Assembly (NCBI RefSeq): GCF_003634695.1
Contig: NZ_RBWV01000010.1
Location: 186,001 to 250,000 of the forward strand
Source of the DNA: Motilibacter peucedani
GTDB taxonomy: Bacteria > Actinomycetota > Actinomycetes > Motilibacterales > Motilibacteraceae
Reading direction: 5' to 3'
Length of the DNA stretch: 64,000 nt
Shown here: positions 51,992-61,308 of the stretch, piece by piece
Position numbering within the stretch: position 1 is the stretch's first letter
How the letters are laid out: every line of letters starts with the position of its first letter
Made by a program: the position numbers and the translations under genes
Notes under the pieces: model-generated
What the model was told of the DNA's origin: nothing
The model's database searches: none
What the model saw: only the letters and a program-made list of their open reading frames with translations

Positions 51992-54900
51992 TCAGCTCAC
52001 CGGCACGCCCTGCAGGCGCACGGGGCCCTGCGTGGGGTCGAGCTCGGTGGCCTGGCTGACCCCTGCGGGCGTCAGCACGTCCATGACCTTGGGCGCCGTG
52101 CCCGGGTCGATGGAGCAGATCGGGCTCGACACCGAGGCGCTCGCGCAGAGCCCGAACTGGTAGTCCTGCGGCAGCGGCTGGAAGCCACGGGCCTGGTCGG
52201 GGCTGAACCCGTCCTGACCGTGCAGCGCGACCGTGAACTTCCACCCGGCGCCCGGCGTGCCGCCCAGCGCCGCCTTCGGGATCACCACCGCGATCGTCTT
52301 GCTGATCGAGCTGGAGATCACGGTGACCGCGCCCTGGTTGGTGCCGGCCGCGTCGATGAACACCGGCGACACGAAGCCCTGGATCTCCAGGCGCTTGGTC
52401 CAGGCCGAACCGGGGTCGATCGTGAAGTTGCGCGACGCCGGCCCGGGGGAGGTCGAGGTCGTGCCGCCACCCGGCTGCTGGACGTAGATGTCGAGCAGCT
52501 GGGCGCCGATCGGCGAGCCGAACGTCGGCGTCAGGTCGCCCAGCGTGGAGCGCAGGGTGACGGTGTCGCCGCTGTCGATGACCTCGAAGCGCCGCAGGTC
52601 GTAGGCACCGGCGTGGAAGTCGGCAGCGAGCGGGTACGCGTAGGTCCCCGGCCCGTTGTCGTCGCCCGTCGGGTCGGTCACGTCGAGCACCGTGGTGCCC
52701 GGGATGAACGACGAGACCACGGTGACCCGCGCGACACCGGTGGCGCCGGCCAGCTCGGCCGCCGCGCTGATGTCAGTGGTCCCCGGGCCGGTGGGCACGT
52801 CGGCGCTGAAGGAGCCGTCGGAGCCGGCGGTCACCACGACGTCGGTCGCGCCGGTCTCGGAGCCCTCGAGCAGGGCCTGCACCGTCACGGTCGCGCCGGG
52901 CGCGGTCGTGCCGGTGACGGTGGTGGTGGCACCGGTGACCTCGGTGGCGTTGGCCGGCGAGGTGATCGTGACCGGCACCGCCGCGACCGCGCCGTGCAGG
53001 TAGCGGGCCTTGACCGCGGCCGGCTGCTCGACGACGGTCCCCGTCGCGATGGCGCGCGCCAGGCGTACCTCCTGGGCCTGCGCCCAGGTCAGCGGCGAGG
53101 CAGAGCCGGCCGCCTTGCCGGTCTGGAAGCCGATCGACGCGATGGCCGGGTCGGTGCCGTAGGGCGACTTGGGCAGGCTCGGGTCCTCCCACGCCTGCTC
53201 GGGCACGAGCCCGACTCCGGACGACGACGCGATCATCATCCGCAGCCGCTTGGCGGCCTCGGTGCGCACACCGCGGGCGATCTCGTCCTCGCCACGCTCA
53301 CCGGAGAGCACCGGCCACACGTGCCCGGACCCCGCCTGCGAGGTCGGCCAGGGCTGGCCGTCGACCGGGCAGTTGGTCGGGTCGGCGACCCAGCAGTCGC
53401 CGTAGCCGTCCTCGGAGCCGGGGGTCGAGGTGCCGTAGCGGTAGTAGCCGCGCCCGGTGGGCATCGAGCGGCTGATGACCTTGTCGAGCAGCGGCACGGT
53501 GGCCCGCACGTCCGGGTCGTTCGGCGAGAGGATGCCGAGCCGCGTCAGCTCGAGGAAGCCGCCGTCGAGCACCGAGCGCTGGTCGGCCGTGACCGAGCCG
53601 TTGCCGAGGCCGTAGGAGACCGCCTCGTCGGGGTTGCCGTTCTTCGACAGGCGGATGAAGTAGCGCCCGTTGCCGTAGGTGCCGGTGGTCGTGACCGTCC
53701 AGGCCTTGATCTGGCGCTGGAACGAGTCGGCCGTCGCGCGGTAGAGCCGCGCCGACGCGGAGTCGCCCTGCTGGTCGGCGATCTTGGCAGCAGCGACCAG
53801 GCCGCCGATCTCGGCGGCGATCGTCGAAGGGGAGTAGCCGGACTGCTCCTCCCAGCGCTCGTTGCCGAACGACGGGCCGTGCGCCACGACGAAGTCGGCG
53901 GCCGGCTTGATGCCGGTGGTGTAGAGCTCCGAGTCGCCGCCGAGCCCTGCCTGCCACGCAGCCAGGATCGGGAAGGCGCTCTCGTCGAGCTGGTCGCCTG
54001 CGCTGTCGAAGTTCTTCTGGCCGTTGAGGAGCGAGTTGCGCGGGAACCTGCCGTCGGGCTGCTGCTGGTACTGGAACAGCCAGCGCACGATCGCCTGCTC
54101 GGTCGCGGTGTCGCCTGCGGCGAGGAAGCCCGTGAAGGCCTCGTAGAGGTCCCGGGCGAAGATCTCGCGGTAGGAGCCGAACCACACCGGCAGCCCGGTG
54201 TTGGCGTCGCGCGCACCTGCGTCGAGCGCCTGGCCCCAGGGGCTCGCGAGCGACGCGACGACCGCGCCGCGGAAGGTCTTGTCCTCGCTGGCCTTCAGGA
54301 CGTTGACGCTGAGCCAGTACTGCGCCTTGGCCTGCGCGGCCGCGGCGGCCGACTGGCCGGGCAGCGTCGCGGGCGGCGGGTTCAGCTTGGCGTCGTACGT
54401 GTGCCACGTGTCCAGGTAGCCGCCGCGCAGGGAGGCGAACGGCGTACGCGCGCTCTTCCACGCGGTGTGCGCGGCGCGCCCCGCGTTGCGCGAGTCGTAG
54501 CCGAGCGCCAGCGTGAAGTCCTTGCCCGCGCTGAGCGCGATGCGCCCGGTCTGCACGACGTTGCCGTCGGCGGCCGGCGCCGCGTTGCTCGCCAGGCCGT
54601 GCGTCGCGTCGAGCTCGGTGAGCCCGTCGCTCGCGGTGCCGGCGTAGCCGTTGCGCACCGCGGTGAACGGTCGGTCGGCGGCCAGCGCGGCGTAGACGGG
54701 CTTGGCGTAGTCGCGGTTGACCGCCTGGGTCGCGGTGCTGGTGTCGGAGGCGACCAGCGCACTGCGGGACGCGTCGTACGTCGCGGTGTCGCCCCCCGCG
54801 TTGGCCTCGCCGCCGCCACCGTTGCCGTTGACCGTGGCGTCGTAGCGCACGTAGACCGAGAGGTTCTTGCGGCTCGTCACGAGCTTGGTGTGCATGACGA

Positions 54901-55420
54901 CCGCGTCGGTCTTCGGGTCGGTGACGTACTCGGTGACCAGCTTGTAGCCGTGGGCCTTGCTGGTGCTGGTGACCTCGCACGACATGCCGGACACGTCGGT
55001 GGTCCGGACGGTGTACGTCGTGTCGCGGGTCTGCAGGTCGGTGAAGCTCGAGCCGTCGGTGACGACGTACTGCAGCGTCTCGACCTCGGTGTTGTCGATG
55101 GTCGGCCAGTAGACGTCGGACAGGACGCCGTCGGCGACGGTGAACCACACCTTCGAGCGGCCGTTCTGCGCCGTGCCGACGCAGTCCTTGCGGGCCAGGT
55201 CGAAGTGCGAGGAGGTGCCGCGCGCGGGAGCGCCAGCGGCCGCTGCCGGGGACGCGGCGCTCGCTGCGGGCGAGGCGCTGGCGGCGACCGGCGCGGCCAG
55301 CGCGCCCGAGAGTGCCAGGGCGCCCGCGGCGGTGAGGGCTGCCGGCTTCGGCCGGCGGGTGCGTGCCGGCGACTGCCGGCTGGAGAGTGGTGTCGGCGAC
55401 TGCCGACGGCTGGTTCGCAT
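51992..55420 (-). CDS. Secreted GH15 glucoamylase/glucodextranase
   Basis: A large exported enzyme (~1142 residues). The signal peptide has an Arg-rich start and an Ala-rich core, ending near residue 50. An N-terminal beta-sandwich domain ('DLARKDCVGTAQNGRSKVWF', 'DVYWPTIDNTEVETLQYVV') precedes the GH15 (alpha/alpha)6 barrel, recognisable by 'PVWFGSYREIFARDLYE', 'QPDGRFPRNSLLNG', 'DYVVAHGP'-like helix starts and 'GLVPEQAWEDPSL' near 750 with a candidate catalytic Glu. A bacterial Ig-like domain and a C-terminal glucodextranase-type DOMON-like domain follow ('DVTDPTGDDNGPGTYAYP'). It should release glucose from alpha-glucans. ATG 55420; GTG 55426 is also possible. Confidence 0.9.
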   Translation of the reverse strand: MRTSRRQSPTPLSSRQSPARTRRPKPAALTAAGALALSGALAAPVAASASPAASAASPAAAAGAPARGTSSHFDLARKDCVGTAQNGRSKVWFTVADGVLSDVYWPTIDNTEVETLQYVVTDGSSFTDLQTRDTTYTVRTTDVSGMSCEVTSTSKAHGYKLVTEYVTDPKTDAVVMHTKLVTSRKNLSVYVRYDATVNGNGGGGEANAGGDTATYDASRSALVASDTSTATQAVNRDYAKPVYAALAADRPFTAVRNGYAGTASDGLTELDATHGLASNAAPAADGNVVQTGRIALSAGKDFTLALGYDSRNAGRAAHTAWKSARTPFASLRGGYLDTWHTYDAKLNPPPATLPGQSAAAAAQAKAQYWLSVNVLKASEDKTFRGAVVASLASPWGQALDAGARDANTGLPVWFGSYREIFARDLYEAFTGFLAAGDTATEQAIVRWLFQYQQQPDGRFPRNSLLNGQKNFDSAGDQLDESAFPILAAWQAGLGGDSELYTTGIKPAADFVVAHGPSFGNERWEEQSGYSPSTIAAEIGGLVAAAKIADQQGDSASARLYRATADSFQRQIKAWTVTTTGTYGNGRYFIRLSKNGNPDEAVSYGLGNGSVTADQRSVLDGGFLELTRLGILSPNDPDVRATVPLLDKVISRSMPTGRGYYRYGTSTPGSEDGYGDCWVADPTNCPVDGQPWPTSQAGSGHVWPVLSGERGEDEIARGVRTEAAKRLRMMIASSSGVGLVPEQAWEDPSLPKSPYGTDPAIASIGFQTGKAAGSASPLTWAQAQEVRLARAIATGTVVEQPAAVKARYLHGAVAAVPVTITSPANATEVTGATTTVTGTTAPGATVTVQALLEGSETGATDVVVTAGSDGSFSADVPTGPGTTDISAAAELAGATGVARVTVVSSFIPGTTVLDVTDPTGDDNGPGTYAYPLAADFHAGAYDLRRFEVIDSGDTVTLRSTLGDLTPTFGSPIGAQLLDIYVQQPGGGTTSTSPGPASRNFTIDPGSAWTKRLEIQGFVSPVFIDAAGTNQGAVTVISSSISKTIAVVIPKAALGGTPGAGWKFTVALHGQDGFSPDQARGFQPLPQDYQFGLCASASVSSPICSIDPGTAPKVMDVLTPAGVSQATELDPTQGPVRLQGVPVS

Positions 55421-55540
55421 GGGCACAACTAAGCACCGGGAGGACGGTTCGGCAAGGCCTTCTGCCGGAATCTTGCAGAGATTGACGTGATCTTGCGGGC
55501 CGCTCCGAGGTGGGTCCAGGGCCGCCGGCCGTGTGCGATA

Positions 55541-56731
55541 GTGACGCCCGTGTCAGTCGATGGAGACCTGGCGGTCGTCGGCGTCGTGGCCGCGGTCGCG
55601 GGCATCGGCGTGACGGTCGGGGTGGCGCTGCGTACCTGGCGGCTGCCCGAGCCGCTGCCCTGGCGGCGCTCCCTGCGCATCCCTACGGAGTCGCCCGCCG
55701 GCCGCGTGCTGGCACAGCTGGGCCGAGCCAGGGACACGGCTCGACGCGTGCTGGCTGCACTGGGCCGGCGCCCGCGCGAGAAGGACTACTCCGGCGACGG
55801 GCTGGTCGCCTTCGCCGCCGTCGCCTTCGTCGTGTTCGTCGCGCTCGCGGTCGCCTCCATCACCTTCGCCCGCATCGAGAAGGACGCGCTGCGGGTCGTC
55901 GCCGTCGCCTCCGTCGTGGCCAGCTGTGCGCTGGTCGGCGTGCTGCTGCGCTGGGGGTCGCGCATCCGCATGCGCCGTGCGCTGCCCTGGCTGGTGCTGG
56001 TCTTCCTCGGTGACGCCGGCATCGCGCTGGCGCCCGCCACCTTCGCGAAGCCGTGGTTCGCCCAGGGCCGCTTCGACCACCGCGCGCAATGGCTGCCGCA
56101 GCAGGGCGGCCTGCTCGACCGGGCCAAGGCGGCGCTGAAGATCTGGGACCTCGAGCTCGTCTTCCACGTGCTCGCGCAGTCGCTCGGGCTCACCATGCTG
56201 CTGGTTGCCGTCATCAGCTCGGCCGGCTACGTCGTGCGGCTCTCGCGGCGCACCCGGCCGCGCACCGGCGTGCGCTCGCTGGTCGGTGCCACGTCGCTGG
56301 TGGTCGTGGGCGCCGTCCTTGCGTCCGGTGCGCTCGCGACAGTCCCCGCGCGCCTCCTCGGGACCTCGGTGTGGGAGGCGAGCGCCTCGGAGTCGTCGGT
56401 GAGCGCCGAGTCGACGCCGCCGGTCGCGCTGCAGGCCGACGCGCGCGGCCGGGTGGCGCTGCTCTTCGCCCGCTGCGGCCGCGACCGGATCCTCGACCTC
56501 ACGATCGACGGCAAGCCTGTCGGGCAAGCCTTCCTCGGCGTGCCGGCCACCTCGCCGGTGACCCGCATCGCGCTGCCCGCCGGCACCGGGACGATGACCG
56601 TGCGATTCCGCACGACCCGCAGCTTCTCGCGCACCGTCGTGTTCCCCAGCAGGCCCAAGCCCAAGGGCTTCCTGCCGGCCAAGCGCGGGGTCACCGTGCA
56701 GCAGTTCTCGAAGGCGGGCTACGCCTGTTGA
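55541..56731 (+). CDS. Membrane protein of unknown function
   Basis: About 396 residues with roughly six hydrophobic segments: one at the very start, two around residues 90-145, one near 150-170, and two in the middle ('LGLTMLLVAVISSAGYVV', 'SLVVVGAVLASGAL'). The C-terminal ~130 residues are soluble and probably extracellular, with a beta-rich 'RILDLTIDGKPVG' and 'TMTVRFRTTRSFSRTVVF'. I do not recognise a family. Start uncertain: GTG 55541 or GTG 55550; GTG 55487 is less likely. It lies alone between the divergent glucoamylase gene and the chitinase gene. Confidence 0.6.
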   Translation: MTPVSVDGDLAVVGVVAAVAGIGVTVGVALRTWRLPEPLPWRRSLRIPTESPAGRVLAQLGRARDTARRVLAALGRRPREKDYSGDGLVAFAAVAFVVFVALAVASITFARIEKDALRVVAVASVVASCALVGVLLRWGSRIRMRRALPWLVLVFLGDAGIALAPATFAKPWFAQGRFDHRAQWLPQQGGLLDRAKAALKIWDLELVFHVLAQSLGLTMLLVAVISSAGYVVRLSRRTRPRTGVRSLVGATSLVVVGAVLASGALATVPARLLGTSVWEASASESSVSAESTPPVALQADARGRVALLFARCGRDRILDLTIDGKPVGQAFLGVPATSPVTRIALPAGTGTMTVRFRTTRSFSRTVVFPSRPKPKGFLPAKRGVTVQQFSKAGYAC

Positions 56732-56823
56732 GACGGCCGAGGGATTTTTGTACACCCTCTTGACCTAAAAACTCCGCCGGTCGGACAGTGGGCCGTCACG
56801 CCCACAGGCCCAGGAGGTCCGTC
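56732..56823 (+). promoter_or_regulatory. AT-rich promoter region of the chitinase gene
   Basis: 92 bp containing an unusually AT-rich patch (56749-56778) with TTGACC as a possible -35, and the ribosome-binding site 'aggagg' six bases before GTG 56824. A TTTTT/AAAAA outer symmetry surrounds TTGTACACC and may be an operator. Confidence 0.4.
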
Positions 56824-58226
56824 GTGCCCCACATCCGTCCCCGACCGGCCGCGGCGGCGCTCGTCGCGCTCGCCACGGCGGTCCCGCTCGCCGTCTCGAG
56901 CGCGCCCGCGTCCGCAGCGCCGGCCCGCGCCGCCGCCCAGCCCGCCAAGGTCGTCAACGCCTACTTCGCCGACTGGGACGTCTACGCCCGCGGCTACTTC
57001 GTCAAGGACATCCCCGCGGCGAAGCTCACCCACATCACCTACGCGTTCGGCTCCGCGACGGCCGACGGGCTCTGCGCGCCCGCCGACGCGTGGGCCGACT
57101 ACCAGCGACCCTTCGAGGCGTCGCAGACCGTGGACGGCACCGCCGACACCTGGGCCGACCCGCTGCTCGGCAACTACAAGCAGATCCTGGAGCTGAAGGC
57201 GAAGTACCCCCACCTCAAGGTGAACATCGCCCTGGGTGGCTGGACGCTGTCGACCAACTTCTCCGACGTCGCCAAGAAGTCGGCCACCCGCAAGAAGTTC
57301 GTCGCCAGCTGCATCGACCGCTTCATCAAGGGCAACCTGCCCGGCCTCGCCCCCGGTGCGGCCAAGGGCGTCTTCGACGGCATCGACCTCGACTGGGAGT
57401 ACCCCGGTGTCGACGCCGGCAACGCGGCCCACTTCTCCAAGGACGACAGGCACAACGCGACCCAGCTGCTGCGCGAGTTCCGCAGCCAGCTCGACGACGC
57501 CGCCGGCCCGGGGACCCACTACGAGCTGACCGCGGCCCTGCCCGCGACGTCGAAGGCGTCGCAGTACTGGGAGCTGGAGAAGGTCGCCCGCACCCTCGAC
57601 TTCGTCGACCTGATGACCTACGACTTCCACGGCGGCTACGAGCCCTTCAGCTCGTTCAACTCGCCGTTCACCACCGACCTCACCGACCCGAACCCGGGCG
57701 TCGACGCGACCTGGAGCACGACGGGCACCGTCGCGCACTACCTCGCCAACGGCGTACCGGCCTCGAAGATCGTGGTGGGCACGCCGTTCTACGGCAAGCA
57801 GTACATCCGGGTGGGCACCACGGGCGACGGGCTCTACTCGTCCTTCGACAACACAGGGCTGACCGGCGACGTGCTCACGGTCTCGGGGTCGACGACGCCG
57901 ACCTACCGCGAGATCGTCGACGGGGCAGGGATCTTGAAGAGCGACGGTACGTCGCCGGCCGCCGGGTGGGTGCCCGCTGGAACGCCGCGGCCGGGTCGCC
58001 CTACCTCTACAACCCGGCGGCGCAGCACGTGCTCGCCGACGGCAGCACGGTGACGGCACCGACGTTCATCTCCTACGACGACCCGCAGTCGCTCGCGCAG
58101 CGGGTGGGCCTCGTGCAGGCCCGCGGGCTGCGCGGCGTCATGGCCTGGGAGATCAGCCAGGACTCCGACGACTCCGCGCTGGTCGACACCTTCGCCCCGC
58201 TGCTGCCGAGCGCGCCCCGGCGCTGA
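56824..58226 (+). pseudogene. GH18 chitinase gene with a frameshift near 57970
   Basis: A secreted family 18 glycoside hydrolase: signal peptide ('AAALVALATAVPLAVSSAP', cleavage near residue 30), 'VNAYFADWDVYARGYFVKDI', strand 'KVNIALGGWTLSTNF', active site 'DGIDLDWEYPG' at 185-195 with catalytic Glu192, and 'DLMTYDFHGGYEPFSS'. After 'GTSPAAGW' near base 57970 the frame runs out of homology and stops at 58053. The proper continuation ('ARWNAAAGSPYLYNP', 'FISYDDPQSLAQRVGLV', 'RGLRGVMAWEISQDSDDSAL') is in the +2 frame to 58226. One base seems missing near 57970-57976. It could be a true null allele or a sequencing error. Confidence 0.8.
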
Positions 58227-58233
58227 CGGGAGC

Positions 58234-59412
58234 TCAGGCGATGAGCGGCCTGGGCCGCAGGACGTGGCCCTGCTCCTGGGCGGCGAGCGCGAAGCCGCCC
58301 AGGACGCCGGCTCGCGTGCCGAGCCGGCCCCGCAGCACCTCCACCGCGCGCGCGGAGCCCCGGCGGTCGACGGCCTCGGCGACGCCCTCCTGCAGGGCGG
58401 TGCCGAGGCCGCCGACAGCGCCGCCGGTGACGACGGCACCCAGGTCGAGCGTCGCGCACACCGGCGCGAGCACGCGGCCGACGGCGAGCCCCGCCGTACG
58501 CAGGATCCGTTGCGCAGCAGTCGATCCCTCGGCCGCCAGCGAGGCGAGGAGCTCGAGGTCGGCCGGGCTGCCGAGCTCGTCGGAGAGGGCAGCCAGCACC
58601 TGGGGCGCGGACGCCACCGTCTCGAGGCAGCCGGTGCTGCCGCAGCGGCACGGCCGGCCGCCCTCGTGCACCACCTGCACGTGGCCGATCTCGCCGGCGA
58701 TGCCGGAGGTGCCGCGGTGCAGCCTGCCGTCGAGCACGAGCCCGGCCCCGATGCCGTCGCAGAGGTCGACGACGACGAGGTCGCGGTGGCCGGCGCCGGC
58801 GCCGTAGGTCGCCTCCCCGAGCGCCACGAGGTTGGCGTCGTTGTCGGCCGTGACCGGGACGCCGAGCAGCCCGCCGAGGCGGGCGACGGGGTCGAGGTCC
58901 GCCCAGCCCGGCAGCAGGACCCCCGACCGGACCACCCCGGTGCGCGGGTCGAGCGGCCCCGGCACGCCGAGGACCACGCGCGAGAGGTCCTTCGCCCCCA
59001 CCTCCACCTGCAGCTCCCGGACCGTACGCGCCGCGACCTCGAGCGCCGCAGTGCCGGACGAGCGGGTGTCGACCCGCACCACCCGCTCGGCCCGCACCCG
59101 CGGCTCCAGCGTGCCCAGCGCGACCCGGAGCGAGCCGACGGCGACCTCGACCACCGCGGTGAGGCCGGGGGGCGGTGCCAGGGCGAGGCGGCCGGCGGGG
59201 CGCCCGCGGGTGCCGGTGCGTGGACCGTCGACGCTGCGTACGAGCCCGTCGTCGCGCAGCTCGGCCACGACGGAGGTGACCGTCGCGCGCGAGAGGTGCG
59301 TCTCCCGGCACAGGTCTGCGTTGGTGCCCGACCCCAGGCGCGCGAGCGCCTCGAGCACGCGGCGGCGGTTGGCCGCGCGCAGGGGGTCGCGTCGGGCGGT
59401 GCCCTCGCGCAA
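58234..59412 (-). CDS. ROK family transcriptional regulator
   Basis: A 392-residue NagC/XylR-type protein. The N-terminal winged helix is at about 10-70 ('RVLEALARLGSGTNADLCRE', 'LSRATVTSVVAELRDDGLV'). The ROK sugar-kinase-like domain follows, with 'VVLGVPGPLDPRTG', 'DNDANLVALGEA', the zinc cluster 'CRCGSTGCLE' and 'GTSGIAGEIGH' before it. It probably senses a sugar or aminosugar. It ends 7 bp from the convergent chitinase gene, which suggests control of carbohydrate use. TTG at 59412 with 'gggagg' upstream. It lies 58 bp downstream of an epimerase gene on the same strand. Confidence 0.9.
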   Translation of the reverse strand: MREGTARRDPLRAANRRRVLEALARLGSGTNADLCRETHLSRATVTSVVAELRDDGLVRSVDGPRTGTRGRPAGRLALAPPPGLTAVVEVAVGSLRVALGTLEPRVRAERVVRVDTRSSGTAALEVAARTVRELQVEVGAKDLSRVVLGVPGPLDPRTGVVRSGVLLPGWADLDPVARLGGLLGVPVTADNDANLVALGEATYGAGAGHRDLVVVDLCDGIGAGLVLDGRLHRGTSGIAGEIGHVQVVHEGGRPCRCGSTGCLETVASAPQVLAALSDELGSPADLELLASLAAEGSTAAQRILRTAGLAVGRVLAPVCATLDLGAVVTGGAVGGLGTALQEGVAEAVDRRGSARAVEVLRGRLGTRAGVLGGFALAAQEQGHVLRPRPLIA

Positions 59413-59470
59413 CGTCCGCCTCCCGCCTCGCTGCTGAAGAGTGGGCCGATGCTAGCGGCGGACGCGGCAG

Positions 59471-60418
59471 TCAGGCGGCTCTCCCAGCAGCCAGGCGCTC
59501 CCGCCACCAGGCGACGGTCTCGGCGAACCCCTGCTCGACCGGGGTGGCCGTCTCGCCGAACTCGGCTTCGTAGGCCGAGCTGTCGATGACGTAGGTGCGC
59601 TGCCACTGGTAGCGCATCTTCCACAGCTCGAGCGCAGGCTTCTGCACGACCCCGACGGCGCGCAGCACCGGCCACGGCAGGCTCGAGACCTCGGGGACCG
59701 GCACGCCGGCCGCCGCCGCGAGACCGGCGACGGCCTGCCGCCGGCTCATCGGGGGAGCGCTCGGCACGTGCCAGGCCCGGCCCCACGCGCGCTCCTCCCC
59801 GCCCAGGCGCACCAGGGCGCGGGCGACGTCACGCACGTAGGTGAAGCTGTGCACGGTGTCGGGGTCGCCGATCACCTGCGGCCTGCGGCCCCGGAGCAGC
59901 GCCGGCACGACGCGGTCGGCCAGGTGGCCGGTCGAGAGCACGCCGGGGCCGTAGAAGTCCGACGCCCGCGCCTCGGTCGCCCGGATGCGCCCGGCCTCGT
60001 GGAGCTCGCGCGCCTCGCGCCACATCCGGGCCCGGATCCGGCCCTTGACGTCGGTCGCCGCGTCGGGCAGCGCCTCGGTCATGGGCACGTCGACCGGGCC
60101 GTAGACGTACAGGTTGCCCATCGTGACCAGCACCGCGCCGGTGCGCTCTGCCGTCGTGAGCAGCGAGGCGCTGAGCGGCGGCCACTGAGCCGACCACTGG
60201 TCGTAGGGCGGGTTGGCGCAGTTGTAGAGCACCGCGGCGCCCTCGGTCGCCCGGGTGAGCGCAGCGGCGTCGGACGCGTCGGCCCGGACGCTCTGCGCGC
60301 CTGCGACGCGGGCGGTGCCCGAGCGGGTGACGACGCGGACGTCGTGGCCCTGCGCGAGCAGCAGCTCGGCGGTGCCCGAGCCGATCGCGCCCGAGCCGAC
60401 GATGACGTGGAGTGCCAT
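59471..60418 (-). CDS. NAD(P)-dependent epimerase/dehydratase (extended SDR)
   Basis: A 315-residue short-chain dehydrogenase-like protein. The Rossmann dinucleotide site is 'IVGSGAIGSGTAELL' near residue 6. The catalytic Tyr is probably in 'TMGNLYVYGP' near 100-109, or replaced; the classic Y-x-x-x-K is not obvious. 'ASDFYGPGV' near 153 and 'SFTYVRDVARALVRLG' near 190-205 are typical of NAD-dependent epimerases. The substrate is unknown. The ATG at 60418 has a 'gaggaag' site. It is divergent from a TetR regulator, and two copies of an inverted repeat in the gap suggest direct repression. Confidence 0.87.
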   Translation of the reverse strand: MALHVIVGSGAIGSGTAELLLAQGHDVRVVTRSGTARVAGAQSVRADASDAAALTRATEGAAVLYNCANPPYDQWSAQWPPLSASLLTTAERTGAVLVTMGNLYVYGPVDVPMTEALPDAATDVKGRIRARMWREARELHEAGRIRATEARASDFYGPGVLSTGHLADRVVPALLRGRRPQVIGDPDTVHSFTYVRDVARALVRLGGEERAWGRAWHVPSAPPMSRRQAVAGLAAAAGVPVPEVSSLPWPVLRAVGVVQKPALELWKMRYQWQRTYVIDSSAYEAEFGETATPVEQGFAETVAWWRERLAAGRAA

Positions 60419-60439
60419 GGTGCTTCCTCTCGTGTGGAA

Positions 60440-60456
60440 CGAGAGCGGTGCTCTCG
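60440..60456. promoter_or_regulatory. TetR operator, copy 1
   Basis: CGAGAGC-GGT-GCTCTCG, a perfect 7-3-7 inverted repeat, 22 bp before the epimerase start. A second copy lies at 60492-60508. Confidence 0.65.
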
Positions 60457-60491
60457 ACGCGGACCACTGTTCTCGGTTATGGATCGATTGT

Positions 60492-60508
60492 CAAGAGCGG
60501 TGCTCTCG
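60492..60508. promoter_or_regulatory. TetR operator, copy 2
   Basis: CAAGAGC-GGT-GCTCTCG, nearly the same inverted repeat as copy 1 and 52 bp from it. It touches TTGACA on the minus strand (60489-60494), a likely -35 for the epimerase gene, and lies 33 bp before the tetR start. Confidence 0.65.
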
Positions 60509-60541
60509 GGATGGAGCGCCGCTTCCGGTAGGGTCGTCCGC

Positions 60542-61261
60542 ATGGACGCACCGCGTACGGCCCGGGCTCGCGCACGCGCCGAGCTCACCACCGCGATCGC
60601 CGACGCGGCGCGTACGCAGCTGGCCGAGCAGGGCGCCTCCGCGCTGAGCCTGCGGGCCGTGGCGCGGGAGCTCGGCATGGCGTCGTCGGCGGTCTACCGC
60701 TACGTCGCCTCGCGCGACGAGCTGCTCACGATGCTCATCGTCGAGGCCTACGACGCCCTGGGAGCGGCGGCCGAGGACGGCGAGCGCACCGCCCGTGAGG
60801 CCGGCGGCGGCCCAGGGACGCGCTGGCTCGGCGCGGCCCGCGGCTTCCGGGCGTGGGCGCGCGCCCACCCGCACGAGTACGCGCTCGTCTACGGCTCGCC
60901 GGTGCCGGGCTACGCCGCGCCCGCCGCGACCGTCGCCCCGGCCGTGCGCACGGCGCGGGTCCTCATCGCGATCCTGCGCGACGCCGTCGACGCCGGGCAG
61001 CTCGAGGCGCCCCGGGCCCCGCTGGGCCGTAGCGTCGTGGCGGCCCCTGTGCTCGAGCTGTCCGGCGGCCTGCCGCCCACCCCGTTCGAGGACCTGCCGG
61101 AGCGCGCGCTGGTGCTGCTGTCCTCCCTCACCGGACTGGTGACCTACGAGTTGTTCGGGCACCTGGTGAACACCGTCTCCGACGTCGACACGTGGTTCGA
61201 CGCGTCGGTCGCCTGGGTGGCCTCGGTGGCCGGCCTGGTGGTGGAGGTCGAGGCGTCCTGA
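60542..61261 (+). CDS. TetR family regulator with WHG-type C-terminal domain
   Basis: A 239-residue TetR regulator. The helix-turn-helix is 'ALSLRAVARELGMASSAVYR' with 'YVASRDELLTMLIVEAYDAL' following. The C-terminal domain resembles the WHG (TetR_C) type: 'FRAWARAHPHEYALVYGSP' and 'GLVTYELFGHL'. It is divergent from the epimerase gene and lies 124 bp from it. Two matching inverted repeats in the gap suggest autoregulation and repression of the epimerase gene. ATG at 60542. The frame is open far upstream but the extension is antisense to the epimerase gene. Confidence 0.9.
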   Translation: MDAPRTARARARAELTTAIADAARTQLAEQGASALSLRAVARELGMASSAVYRYVASRDELLTMLIVEAYDALGAAAEDGERTAREAGGGPGTRWLGAARGFRAWARAHPHEYALVYGSPVPGYAAPAATVAPAVRTARVLIAILRDAVDAGQLEAPRAPLGRSVVAAPVLELSGGLPPTPFEDLPERALVLLSSLTGLVTYELFGHLVNTVSDVDTWFDASVAWVASVAGLVVEVEAS

Positions 61262-61308
61262 GCGACCCCCGTGGAATGGGCGGCGGACGCGTACGGTTCG
61301 CTTCCGGC

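Noticed and set aside
51923-55432. A 1169-codon plus-strand frame
   Set aside because: Exact antisense of the GH15 enzyme, which has clear domains and a signal peptide.
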